This document shows positions 1 through 10,410 of a stretch of DNA of 64,000 nucleotides, in pieces. Below the pieces are notes generated by a model. That model was given only the letters and a program-made list of their open reading frames with translations. It searched no databases and was not told where the DNA came from. The translations under genes and the position numbers were made by a program. The stretch covers positions 115,840,746-115,904,745 of the forward strand of contig CM057826.1 in the NCBI GenBank assembly GCA_030068075.1. The letters run 5' to 3'. This DNA is from Paguma larvata. Its lineage: Eukaryota; Chordata; Mammalia; Carnivora; Viverridae. Every line of letters starts with the position of its first letter. Position 1 is the first letter of the stretch.

Positions 1-1915
1 TTGGAGGAAAGGAGGGGAGGGTCTTATTAGTTTAGGCTTTATTTATATAACATTTACTAGCTTGTAAAAAGTATGAAATAATGCATCTGCGTTTTCTAAG
101 GCTGATCCATGTAGCTACCCTGCCACAGTCGTGACGGATGCATGGGTGTTCTTGCACAAACAGGAGGGAATGGTAGGAAAAACACATTCAGCCAACCACT
201 TCTACTAATTGAATGTATCAGATGTGTACCGAAGGGACTGGAGCTGTTTTCCTCAGAATAGGTGTGCGGAGGGTAACCACCCCCACGACAGAAGGGCACA
301 CGTCCACTCTTGGCGAGGCCTCAGAACTTTTCCCAGGGTCCCTCTCTCAGATGTCCCCATGGGGAACTCAATGCAGTGGCAGGTCGCACTTTGGTGATCT
401 CTTGGTGTTCTACACACCCGTTCTGTGGAAACAGACTTACATAAGCTGTGTACACACACACACACACACACACACACGAACTACACACCGAGCCCATCAG
501 CCCTCTATCGACACAGACCCCATATCCTCCTGACCCCTGATGAATCCTGACTTTTTGTGTACATAGTTGTAAACACGGATTTTTCTGGTTTTGGGTTTCT
601 TTTTTCTTTTTTGCTTCCCTGTTTTAGCTTGTTCTTTTGGTTTGCATTTCACCTGCTAGATGGATGTGTGCCGAGCTCCTGGGGTCCCCTGTGCTCCGTG
701 GTAAAGAGAAGCCGTGAAGCAGCTTCGGTTCTCCCTGCTCCATTGCAGGACAAACCCTTGGCATGTTTTTCTCAGTTTCTTGGCAAAACAAAACAAAACT
801 GGCTTGCCCGGGGGCCAGTCGAGGTCCACTGAGGAACCCGTTCCTGAGGGTGCTGCTTCTGGCTGATTGTTTCTGTCACCAATGGCTTGCTTGGCTAGAC
901 TGCGCCTCGTCTTGACCTTTGAAAAGAGCCAGCTGGTTCCCACTTCTTTTCAGCCTGGGGTGGGTGGTGGGTCTGCCTGCAACTGGGGGTAGGATCCACA
1001 AGCGTGGGTCCAAGACACATGTCCTAGTGGGCGTTGGCCGCTCCTGCTCGGAGGGTGAGTTTGTGAAGGTCCAACACTCCAAGTGCCCTGGGGTACTGGT
1101 TCTGCGATAGCAAAACCCTTCTAGATGGACAGCGGGGGCAACCAAGGCTTCCTCTCACAGTCCTCAGCTGGGAGGAGGTAAAGACCACTTCCTCCTGTTT
1201 GCACGAGTCCCTTCGACAACAGAAACGGAAGACCTTCATGCGACATGTCTAGTCCTTTAAGCGCTGTGGAGTCCGCGTGGGTCCCGTGTACACCGAGTAT
1301 GACCCAGTTAGATAATGACTTGTGCAAGGCTGCACGACATGGAAAGTACTAGTTGGAACCAAACACCCAGATTCCGTCACCTCAAAGCTCCATATCCTCC
1401 TCCTCGCTGCCCCAGGAGATGTCTGATGGAGTGTGGGCCGCACAACTTTGCACTGTACAAGTCACTAGGGCATCTCAACAAGCTTCACCGGCCTTCTCGT
1501 TCATGCCTTCGGTAAGCATTTTCATGCCCTCCGCTTACTGTGACGGTTAATGACCAATCTTGTGCTGCCATTTTTTGCTGTGGGTAACTCCTGTGTGGTG
1601 TCTCCCTTGCTTTCTCTTCTCACTGCCCCACGGTTTGGTTTCGTGTTACAAACAGAAAAGCTGTTCGAGGTTCCCACCCCATCACAGTCTTTCTTCATTT
1701 TCCCTCTTCACTGTAGCCCCTTCTCACCCCACAACAAAAGTTACCACAGAAGGTTTCCTTTGTATAGAATATTTATTTTGAAGCTCTATTTTAATAGTAT
1801 TTATTTTAGAAAGTCTACTATTGTAAGAGTTCTTCTGTTTGTGAAGAAAAAAAACAAGTTAAAAACTGAATGTACTGATCTAGAATATATATATAAATAT
1901 ATATTGTTAAATACA
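1..1915 (+). other. Probable 3' UTR end of an upstream plus-strand gene
   Basis: This stretch has no supportable coding frame and no recognisable transposon. It has features common in long mammalian 3' UTRs: a (CA)n tract at 452-477, a Pumilio-type TGTACATA near 558, T-rich stretches, and an AU-rich block at 1758-1910 with several ATTTA pentamers (TATTTATTTT near 1767 and 1798). The AU-rich block ends in variant poly(A) hexamers followed by a GT-rich element, which orients it as plus strand. The open frames here, up to 136 codons, overlap one another in several frames and show no domain. I do not recognise the gene, and the body of the transcript would lie left of the window. It could instead be ordinary intergenic DNA; the reading is inference from composition and signals. 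Confidence 0.45.
452..477. repeat. (CA)n microsatellite
   Basis: A perfect CA tract of about 13 units lies inside the 3' UTR-like segment. It is short enough to be fairly stable. Confidence 0.95.
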
Positions 1916-1952
1916 CACAGGACTGCCGTTTCTCGTGTGTTTGTGTGTTCGC
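1884..1952 (+). terminator. Candidate polyadenylation site with variant hexamers
   Basis: AATATA at 1884-1889 and TATAAA at 1892-1897 are known non-canonical poly(A) hexamers. They sit in an A/T-rich stretch and are followed, about 40 bases on, by a GT-rich run at 1935-1952 (GTGTGTTTGTGTGTTC), as expected of a GU-rich downstream element. Cleavage would fall near 1910-1920. There is no AATAAA within this stretch. The spacing is right for a real site, but only transcript 3' ends would prove it. Confidence 0.4.
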
Positions 1953-3690
1953 ACCCCTGACATCCTCACCCAGCAAGACCCCGGGCTTGGCAACAACACT
2001 CCCCAAATGGAAGCGCATACCCCAGCTCTGGCAAGACGAAGGGCAGAGGGAGGGGGCTCCTGGGGCCAGAACGTCCCTTGTTCACTTCCCTGCAAGGCTG
2101 AATCCTGCCAGGTGCTGCTAAATCTTCCTTCCGTATGCACGAGTGTATTTGGAACCCACGGATGACAAAAAAGTCAAATGTGGGGAGGCAGTGGAAGTGG
2201 GAAAGGGTCCTCTAACCTGCCCAGTTCACAAAACTTCTACAATTCTTTCCTTTTGGAAAGCCCTTGGTAGTTTCCTTATTACTACCAGATTGGTGGGTGT
2301 TGTATAAAAGTGGTTCCTTTGACTTCCGAAGGCTCCCATCCATGGAGTGCCTTGGCTTTGCCCTCCAAGTGTACCTGCCGTCTGTTTCCTCTGCCCCGCC
2401 CCCCTCAAAACTTGGTAAAGACCTGGCCACTTGACAGTTTATGTACCTGGGGGAACTTTTCTATTTTGAACATGTGAACACATGCCTCTTGTTTCCCGAA
2501 AGACAAGGAATTGAGTGAGACTGGGTTTTTTCTGTTGCCATGAAGCACACACAGACGAGGGGGACGGAGGGAGAGAAGATGAGGAGCCCGGGTCCAGGTC
2601 TTGTTTTCTGTGAGGTCGTCAATTACTGGCATCTCCCAGTTCTCTGTTCAAGGCTCAGGTTCCTGTGTGAGGTTTCCAAACCCATTCCAAGGACCCCCCG
2701 TTAGTGCCTAAGACGGTACAAAGGATGTTCGTACTCACTGTGGTCGTGTCTGCTCTAGAACTTTCATAAAGATAGGCTCCAGTCTCCCTGGCTAGACCAT
2801 GTGGCCTGTCCTGTTCCCAAATGATGGACGAAGAGTAATTTGTGCTCCGAAGTCTTCCTGGGCTGACAAGGTAAGTGTCCCACTGCAGGCGCTTTTCTTT
2901 TCAATCCCCTCAGTCCCGAAGGCTGTGTGCCAGGCTGTGGTTCAGGCTGGGATTTCCTGACGCTTGGCCCACCTCTGGTTTTATGTTGTTTCTAGTGTTT
3001 GGAGATTAAAAATAAAAATCGACACAGGGCGCTGGGTGCTTAGAATCTCCCCAATCCAAATGCTGTTTGAATGAACGAGCGAGGATATTTTTAAAACTCC
3101 CATCCAGAGAAAAGGTTCCACATTTGCCTCTCTCCTTTCCCTTCCTGACTGCTTAGGAAATGGCTCTGGATAATAATAATCATTTGCATTTGTTGGATTT
3201 GTTTGCATTTGTTGAATTTCTTTTTGCCAGGAATTGAACAATATATGGCAGACACCATTGTTAGTTCCCTCTTAGAGGTGCAGAAACTGCACTGAGGTTC
3301 GAGATGTGGTCGCGTGCCCAACACATGTTTGGGGGTGGATGGGGAAAAACGGCGAGTTGAGGGTTTAGCAGCTCAATTTGGGTCAGAAGCAGAAGATAGA
3401 CTAGATAGAGCCTGGTGACCGAATTTTAAAATAAGAGAGAAGAAGTGGAATTTGTGGCCTCTCCATGCCGATAATGGCATACTCTTAAGAGGGCACCACA
3501 AGCTCGGTGCTCATTCCACCAAGAGAGGGAGAGGATTGGTATCCCTCTCTGGGGGCAAAAAGCAAGACCCCCACCTCTCTGCAACTCTAGTCTGGCCAGG
3601 AAGCCCCACGCTGTGCCGCGGCTCCCCAGCTGGCCCTTCAGCCTGCTGCACCCGCACTTTGGAATGAGCTCCACTTTCCAAAGTATGTTT
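1953..3690. other. Single-copy DNA downstream of the candidate poly(A) site
   Basis: I see no gene and no recognised transposon here. The stretch is mixed in composition, with no frame above about 90 codons. A short AT-rich spot lies at 3160-3225, where ATTTG-containing words recur (CATTTGTTG type, three copies). Confidence 0.5.
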
Positions 3691-3699
3691 GTGAGGTAA

Positions 3700-4060
3700 T
3701 CAGATGAACCCAGCAGACAGCTCCATGCTGGAGGTGTGTGCCAGATGAAAGCCGAGAGGACATTTTTAAGAGCCTGAAGTTTATTCATCGGAACTTTAAT
3801 AAAACAATATGTCCATGGCCTGGGGCAGGTATAATTTTCATAATTTATGGGTCTCTGAGACAGGAAGAGAGCTCGGGGTTTTATTGTGTTTTGTGCGATA
3901 AATGGCATTCCAATTGTCTACACGATGTTCCTTCAGGACTTTTGTCTGGCAGGAACACAGGCCTTCTGGAGCCCACCTGGGCCTCGAGGCCCGAGGCAAG
4001 GGATAATTATGAATACATCTGTATCTGTTAAGCAGGAGATGATTGACAAACTCCCTCGTT
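3700..4060. promoter_or_regulatory. Possible conserved non-coding element (enhancer-like block)
   Basis: This AT-rich, repeat-free block is dense in homeodomain-type words: TTTAATAAAACA near 3796, AATTTTCATAATTTATGG at 3832-3849 (including a HOX/CDX-like TTTATGG), CAATTG-type words near 3911, and GGATAATTATGAATAC at about 4000-4015. It contrasts with the GC-richer sequence on both sides. Such blocks downstream of a gene are often conserved enhancers, but conservation cannot be seen from one sequence, so the regulatory role is inference. A 160-codon minus-strand frame (3426-3908) overlaps it and shows no domain. Confidence 0.35.
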
Positions 4061-4385
4061 TCCTTCTGTCATTAGAAGACACTTCCTATGCCGACACCTA
4101 CATTAACATTTAACTGTTGCAAGGTTTGGAACCCTCCCTGTTCCTTTCCTCTCCACCTTCTCCCTTGGGTCCAGCCTCTTTCCTTCCTGTACCTGAAGAG
4201 ACTCAGGTAAACTTCTGACTGGCTCCTCTCCCTGGGCTTGGTGAGAGAAGGAGTGGTGTCCGACTGCACAAAAAAAATATTCACCATCTACAAAGCAAGA
4301 TGATGGAGCTCCAGATGATACTCTAACCGAGGTCAGTAGCTGGAACACCTACAGTCTTCCGGTAAGCCTGCACAGGGTAAGGAGT
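4061..4385. other. Single-copy DNA, no feature seen
   Basis: Mixed-composition sequence between the AT-rich block and a MIR. There is a pyrimidine-rich run at 4126-4190. No coding or repeat feature is supportable. Confidence 0.5.
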
Positions 4386-4575
4386 CAGGTGGCCTCATGA
4401 CAACATTATAAAAGCTAATGCCTCTGAGCAAAGATGCTGCATTATCACCTACAATCTTGAAAATAATCAAGTTAGGTTGATACAATCAATCTCATTTTCT
4501 AGATGAGAAAACTGAGGCTCAGAGAGGTTAAGTCATTTGCCCAAGGCCACACAGCTGATAAGTGATGGGCCTTCC
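4385..4575 (-). mobile_element. MIR SINE
   Basis: The MIR core is read in reverse: GATGAGAAAACTGAGGCTCA at 4502 onward, then the GGTTAAGT and CCCAAGGCCACACAGCT words. The AT-rich MIR 3' part lies to the left (4400-4500). Confidence 0.85.
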
Positions 4576-6960
4576 TCCAGAGCCTGTGCACTGCAGGCTA
4601 AGGTCTTATTCCAACTTCCATACCCAACCCAAATAGTGCCTCCCGTGAGATGCTTTCCTGTGTTCCCAGAAAGATTTCCTTCCATTTGTGCTTCTGTACA
4701 AGTCGGTAGAGAGTAAGTGATCTTTAACCAAGATTACACGGACTAATTGAGAAAAGATTTGAATCCAGGTCTAACCACCGCACCACAACACCACATATAA
4801 AACACGAGGCCACATCTCCACTCCCCACATGACATGACATGACAACAACCCTCCCGACATTGCTCCTGGCCAGCCTGCCATCAACAAAGAAGTGCATCCT
4901 CAGACTGAAATTATTTGGGCTGTGGTGGCCAGGGACAAGAACCCGACAGGGCGGGTGTGGGGGGCTGTAAGCTGCCCCGTGTAATTCACGAGTGTGGTCT
5001 GGGTGGATGGGGCGGCGCGCCTGCACAGGGAGAGGGAGAGACGTGCACGTAGAGTCAAGGGCACACCCCGCTCCTCTGCGTGTCCAGGGGCAAAGGCAGG
5101 TTCCTCTTTGAGCCAGTGCTGGAGGAGATGGGTGGAGCACAGACGAGAGCCAAAGCAGTCAGGGTGGAGGTGGAGAGTGTCAAGGGTAAGGGGGCCCCGT
5201 TAGAAGCAGTGCTCCTCCCAACGTCCCCGCCCCCCCCCCCCCCAGGCTACTGTTTGACTGATTTCCAGGGCAGTGCTCCAGCCAGCCCTGGACTGAGGCT
5301 CTTGGAGATGCTGGATCTAATCCGATTAGACACCTAGTGTCCATCCAGGCAGAGCTAGTTTCCAAAGTGGGCACAAGCCTGGGGGCCACCCCCACAGGCC
5401 ACTCCTCTCAGGGCAATGTGGCAAAAAGAGCACTGAGCCTTACGGTTCCTAGTGCTCAGGTCCCTGCCCCGTCATCGTCACTAGTGTAACCTCGGGAGAA
5501 TCCTTGCCCTTCTAGTAACAGCTGGAGGATGAGAGAGTGGCTATGCACAACACTGATAAATGCCAATCCCACTATCCGAGATCCAAATGGGGCTCACATG
5601 GAACAGCAGGGAAGAGAGGAATTTGGTTCTCTTCTCCTGAGCCTCAGTTTCTCCATCTTATGCTGGCAGCGTGGACCGTGGAGGCAGGAAATCACTAACT
5701 GCCAGTCTGCAGTGTTTTCAAAAACACGGTTATCATCATTTGAAAAATGTGACTTTCCCAAACCCAGATATAAAGCTTCTCTTGAAAAAATAAAAATGGC
5801 TGGCGCCTCTGAGCCCTCATTCCCCGTGGTGGCAATTGGCCGGAGCCGAAAGGCAAGTGCCCCTTGCAAACTGGCCAGGGTCCCCGTGCTTTCCCACAGC
5901 ATCCCCTCCCCTTCCACTGCCCAGTCCCCCTGTGTGGGGTGCCATGCTGGCACAGATCATGTGTGTGCCACGATGTCCATTAGTCCAGCCTGCTTCTCTT
6001 TTCTATTATTTGCATGACTCGCCACTCCTGATGCTGGCTGCTATCAAGTCTGACCGGCTTTCCTGGGCACTCTAACTCAAATCATGATATCCCGAATCCC
6101 ATCCGGAGGCTTCCTATGGCTGCCCACCCTGCAGGCATATAACTCAGACCAGAGTACCAGAGTCCAGGAAGGACATCTAAGGTCATGGAGGTCAGTGGTT
6201 CTTAGCCCAGAATTTGGGCTGGTGGGGTGGTTGGGGGACCCTTTGACACTGTTAGCTACATTTCTGGATGTTCGTACTTTCCAGGCTCAGAGGGGCATGT
6301 GGCTAGCCCAGAATGTCGGGAATCCCCAGTCCCACCCACCCCTCTCTGTTATACAGATGGGATGTGAGATCCTACGAGCGGCTGGTCCTGGATCGCACGA
6401 CGGGTTAGCTAGCTGCAACGTGAGGAACAGGAGCCAGCTAAAAGCAGGTTTCTTTCTAGGAAAGCACTTTATGGTTTTTAAGCATTTATCAGCCAATCTA
6501 GTGTCTCCTGCAAAAATTCCCCCAAAATGACCTCAACTGTAATGATACCATCAGTAATCACCCGCCTCAGTCTCGCCCCGACTCTCTTTCTCCAATCTTT
6601 ACTTGGTTCTCCCTGCTACTTGTGCAGTGTGCAGCGATTTAATGACCAGTTTACTTGTTCACAACGTGGCTTGTCCCCACCAGAGGATGGGTTCTGTGAC
6701 CGTGGCAAACTGGGCTTCGGTCCGTGATTTCAGTGCTGCCTGCCCTTTGTCACAGCACACAGAGAAACCGTCCACTCAGGCTAACCAACAAGGTCTCTCG
6801 TCAGTGATGGGCAGCAGCACTAGAGTCCAGAGGCTCTGTGCTCCCCAAGCTACGCCCACTGCCCTGAGCATCTAGGGGATCAGTACTTCAATGTGCCCCA
6901 TATCCACTGGAAAGCTTCCAGCACGGCAACTGGCATAGGAGGGGCGGTCAATAAATATTT
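4576..6960. other. Single-copy DNA with a GC-rich patch and L2-like end
   Basis: Mostly unassigned sequence. 4930-5250 is GC-rich with a small cluster of CpGs (GGCGGCGCGCC near 5011) but is too short and sparse to call a CpG island. A C homopolymer sits at about 5229-5243. Weak MIR-like words occur at 5400-5560. The right end (about 6880-6965) finishes in CAATAAATATTTGTCAAAT, which is like an L2 3' terminus. A 162-codon frame at 5529-6017 has no recognisable domain. Confidence 0.4.
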
Positions 6961-7084
6961 GTCAAATATAGTGATCAATGATATACTGAGAGGACAGAAA
7001 AAAATAAGTGAGCAAGTGGCCTCAGACTTTCTTTCTATCCTAAAGCTAGCCACCTGAGAGGATACAGCATTTCCACTGTATAAT

Positions 7085-7315
7085 CATAATGAGACGAATA
7101 ATAAGACCAAATTCCATCTTAAACAGCTGACACTTGAGTATTTATCATATGCCTAGCACCATGCCAATCAGCTGCTTTTTGCCCATTTTTTCTTTCAATC
7201 CTCACTCTGTATTAGTACTTTTACCTCCCCCATTTTACAGATGAAGAAATTGAGGTTCTAGAAGGTGAAGTCATGTGCCCAAGGTCACACAGGCCTGACT
7301 CCCGAGCCCCAGCTT
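7085..7315 (-). mobile_element. MIR SINE
   Basis: Reverse-oriented MIR. A 3' part like TATTTATCATATGCCTAGCA is followed by the core ATTTTACAGATGAAGAAATT and the CCCAAGGTCACACAGG word near 7278. Confidence 0.85.
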
Positions 7316-7466
7316 TCCTGCTAGTGTGCCCAGCCATGGACTCTAGGAATAGGCATTGGCGGGGTGGCTGGCCCACCAACTGGGGACTGATTAGCTTTGG
7401 GAAAAAGAATCAAGGTGGTATTTAATTTTTTGGAAAATATTTTAAAGAGTCAAATACGGTTTTTTT

Positions 7467-7702
7467 GGTTTTGTTTTTTTTTTATAAACAATTTTTTTAA
7501 CGTTTATTTATTTTTGAGAGACAGAGAGACAGAGCATGAGCAGGGGAGGGGGAGAGAGACAGGGGGACACAATCCGAATCAGGCTCCAGGCTCTGAGCTG
7601 TTGGTTAGATCAGAGCCCGACGTGGGGCTCAAACTCACGAACTGTGAGCCATGACCTGAGCCGAAGTCAGAAGCTCAACCTACTGAGCCACCCAGGTGCC
7701 CC
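7467..7702 (-). mobile_element. SINEC_Fc-type tRNA-Lys SINE
   Basis: Full-length minus-strand copy: T-rich tail on the left, AGAGAGACAGAG-type CT-rich segment, and a head that reads GAGCCACCCAGGTGCCCC on the plus strand. Flanks show a probable target-site duplication, CAAATACGGTTTTTT (7451) versus CAAATATGTTTTTT (7703). The internal frames here come from the SINE itself. Confidence 0.93.
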
Positions 7703-7950
7703 CAAATATGTTTTTTAAAAATAACATGACTTGCAAATTGGAAAACAACAGAAGAAAAAAAAAAACTCCCCACCATACTCCCAGTTTCAGTCTGACATTT
7801 TGGAATAGACCATTCATTCATTTAACAAATAGTGTGCAGACGCTGTCCTTCCATCTTCAAACCGTATATGGGATCACTTACTGAACACTGTTCCACACAA
7901 CACACACGCACTTCCTTCCCGAGCTCTACAGCTCTACTTTCTCCTTTTTT

Positions 7951-8167
7951 TTTTTAATTTTTTTTTAACATTTTTTATTGTTGAGAGTCATAGAGACAGA
8001 GTATGAGCAGGGGAAGGGCAGAGAGAGAGGGAGACACAGAATCTGAAGCAGGCTCCAGGCTCTGAGCCGCCAGCACAGAGCCCGACGCGGGGCTCGAACT
8101 CACAGACCGTGAGATCATGACCTGAGCCGAAGTCGGCCGCTTAACCAGCTGAGCCACCCGGGCGCCC
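7951..8167 (-). mobile_element. SINEC_Fc-type SINE, close to consensus
   Basis: Complete minus-strand copy ending GAGCCACCCGGGCGCCCC. The flanking duplication CTACTTTCTCCTTTTT is intact at 7934 and 8168, so both boundaries are firm. Retained CpGs and the clean duplication suggest a fairly recent insertion. Confidence 0.96.
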
Positions 8168-8183
8168 CTACTTTCTCCTTTTT

Positions 8184-8664
8184 AATAGGTGGTGTTGCAT
8201 GGCATTTCATTTTATAGCCTTACCACTCCTGCTTCCACCTCTTCTTGTGATAGCTCTGCTGTCCACACCCAGCCCCAAACCTCACCTGGACCACATGACA
8301 CATACTCTCTGCTTGCCCCGCCCCCACAAAGCCAGGAGTCAAGAAAAGGAGCCCGGTCAGCCGGTGATCGTGTTTGTGTATGAAGGGGGAGGCTGCACAG
8401 GGTGGGGCCGCACACAGAGCAGGCTGCTGGAGCTGTCGATGTGGGGGAAAGGAAATTCCTCTCTCCCCAGAAGACCTGCCAGGTGGTACATCACTGTGTT
8501 GGGACAAAATCCTAGATCATATGACATTCTCCTTAAAGAGGACCATGACAAAAAGGAGGGCACATGAAAGCCTACTGTCTTTAAGATACACAGTTTTCAC
8601 TGGGCCATCATCAGCTCAGGTCTGTACTGCTTAGAGAAGTGTATTCCACAGTGACCATCATTTA
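8184..8664. other. Single-copy DNA, no feature seen
   Basis: Mixed sequence between a SINE and an L2 fragment. Overlapping frames of up to 122 codons in opposite directions cancel each other as evidence. No domain is recognised. Confidence 0.45.
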
Positions 8665-8715
8665 TTTACCCAATCCTTTCTTGTCACTCGTCTTCTTAAA
8701 ACCCTCCAGTTTCTT
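8665..8715 (+). mobile_element. L2 fragment, left part of an interrupted copy
   Basis: The words CACTCGTCTTCTTAAAACCC and CTCCAGTTTCTTCC match the L2 3' region. The same L2 resumes at about 9545 after the L1/SINE insertion. Confidence 0.6.
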
Positions 8716-9300
8716 CCTCCCCTTGAGTATGGACTGGATTTAGTGACTTGCTTCCAAAGAACAGAGCATAGAAAGGTAACAACAGTAATCTCACAGTGGG
8801 GAAATTTGGCAGACGCCACCCTGACCAAGTGATCAGTTAAATATCACCAGTAATAAGTCACCTGATATCATATACCCCCTGAAATAATGTGACAAGAAGG
8901 CCACGTCACCTCTCCTATGCTTTCCCCAAATTCACAGTCTTAGTGGAATCATGAGAAAACAGCAGACAAACCCAAATTGAGAGACACTTTTCAAAACACC
9001 TGACGGGTACTCTCCAAAAGTGTCAAGGCAATGAACATTAACACTGAGAAATAGTCACGCGCTAGGGAAGACTGAAGACACATGACGACTAAATACGACA
9101 TGGTGGAAAAATGACAAAACCTGAATAAAACCCATATAGCGGTGTAATCTCCCAGTGTTAACTTCCAAGTTTTGATCAGTATACTACAGTCATCAAAGAT
9201 GCTGACATTAGGAGAAGCTAGGTGAACAATATAGAGACTTTCCTGTACTATCTTTGCAACTCTTCTGTAAATCTAAAATTATTTCAAAATTAAAAGGATT
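8716..9300 (+). mobile_element. Ancient L1 3' end (L1M type)
   Basis: The right end has the well-known L1M terminus TGTACTATCTTTGCAACTCT followed by TGTAAATCTAAAATTATTTC and an A-rich end. The upstream 3' UTR words (CTCTCCAAAAGTGTCAAGGC at 9010 and ACATGACGACTAAATAC near 9079) fit the same family. It is 5' truncated and has no ORF2 frame. A SINE follows directly. Confidence 0.85.
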
Positions 9301-9302
9301 TT

Positions 9303-9501
9303 TGGGCATTTGGGTGGCTCAGTTGGCTAAGTGTCCGACTTCGGCTTAGGTCATGATCTCGCAGTTTGTGAGATCGAGCCCCGCATCGGGATCTGTGCCG
9401 ACAGCTCAGAAGCTGGTACCTGCTTCGGATTCTGTTGTGTGTCTCTCTCTGCCTCTCCCTCCTCCTCAAAAGTAAAGATTTAAATAAAAAAAAAAAAAAA
9501 G
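9303..9501 (+). mobile_element. SINEC_Fc-type SINE in the L1 tail
   Basis: Head GGGCATTTGGGTGGCTCAGT, B-box-like GAGATCGAGCCCC and a long A tail at 9487-9500. It inserted at the A-rich end of the L1; similar AAAATTAAAAGGATTTTT and AAAATTTAAAAGAAGC words flank it. Confidence 0.92.
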
Positions 9502-9539
9502 AAAAATTTAAAAGAAGCTTTTTTTAAAAATAATTTTTA

Positions 9540-9615
9540 AAAATCTTCAGTTTCTTCCCATTGAACTTAGAACAAAAGTCCAACTCCTTACCAAAGTCTA
9601 CAAGACCCTGCCTAA
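9540..9615 (+). mobile_element. L2 fragment, right part of an interrupted copy
   Basis: Continues the L2 of 8665-8715: CAGTTTCTTCCCATTGAACT, then AACTCCTTACCAAAGTCTAC and AAGACCCTGCCTAACC. CAGTTTCTTCC occurs at both junctions (8707 and 9547), as expected of a target-site duplication. Confidence 0.7.
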
Positions 9616-10289
9616 CCTATCCCAAGTTTTTTTTCAGATGTAACCCCTTTGCCATGTAATTAAGGGAGAAGTAATTCTACTCCTAGATAACCCCTGAGGA
9701 GTGTAACCAAACCATGCTGGCCCCAGTTCCCATGCCAGTGACTTGCATCCGCACAGACATGTGGTACCGAGACAACTAAGGGGATGCAAGAGGAAATCTG
9801 GGGGTATCTGGAAAGCTGCTTCATTCATAAAAGGCGATACAAGGAACAAAGGAACACACTGTAGCGTCTTTGTGCCACTAGAACTGCAGTCTTAGTGCCA
9901 TGAAGGGAGCTGGTCTGAGGTGAAGGGCCAGAGGTCGGACGGCAGAGAGAAAATGGGAAGAACCTATAACTCCTGTGACATTGCTGGGCTGCCCGGTTAG
10001 CCGATCCTGTGGTCATACCTGCAGACTAAGTGTATATGAATGAACACACTTTCTTATAACTCACGCCACTGTGAGGTGGGTAATTTTCATGAACTTGTAG
10101 TCAAAGGCATCCTAGCCGACAGAGCTGCTATATTCTCTACTTCGGAAGACTGGCATTTAGAAACATCTTGGGTTTGGGAGGGGCCTTAAGTCATCCTCAC
10201 TATAAATCCTCTTAACAACTGAGTACGTACAAGAAGTCCCCATTTTCAATTCTCTCTGAGAATTCCCTTGGAACTAATGCTACCATGTC
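9616..10289. other. Single-copy DNA, no feature seen
   Basis: Unassigned mixed sequence with no frame above about 70 codons and no repeat I recognise. Confidence 0.5.
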
Positions 10290-10410
10290 TGTTTTTTTTT
10301 TTTAAGGTGTTTTTTTTCTTATGTTATCTCTACCCCCAACATAGTGCTCGAACCCACAACCCTGAGATCAAAGGTCACACACTCTACCAACTGAGCCAGC
10401 CAGGTGCCCC
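10290..10410 (-). mobile_element. Older CanSINE (short SINEC type)
   Basis: Minus-strand short form: T-run, then TACCCCCAACATAGTGCTCG, CCACAACCCTGAGATCAAAG and head GAGCCAGCCAGGTGCCCC. It lacks the CT-rich 3' segment of the younger type. TACCATGTC (10281) and TACCACGTC (10411) form a 9-base duplication. Confidence 0.88.

Noticed and set aside
2212..2632. Minus-strand frames of 60-75 codons as exons
   Set aside because: Short, overlapping in two phases, with no domain and no paired splice sites.
3426..3908. 160-codon minus-strand frame
   Set aside because: It spans the AT-rich possible regulatory block and its flank; no family recognised and length compatible with chance.
4930..5250. CpG island/promoter
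   Set aside because: CpGs are clustered for only about 60 bases and the rest is G/A-rich; too short and sparse for an island.
5529..6017. 162-codon plus-strand frame
   Set aside because: Overlaps a 119-codon frame on the other strand; no domain, no start context or splice evidence.
7536..8157. Frames of 60-85 codons over SINEs (also at 23507, 26574, 27171, 47493, 50593, 58327 and others)
   Set aside because: They translate the SINE body and its tail; the recurring peptide texture is a property of the repeat.
9303..9400. tRNA genes suggested by A- and B-box words in SINE heads
   Set aside because: The heads are tRNA-Lys-derived but no copy keeps a foldable, complete tRNA; they are SINEs.
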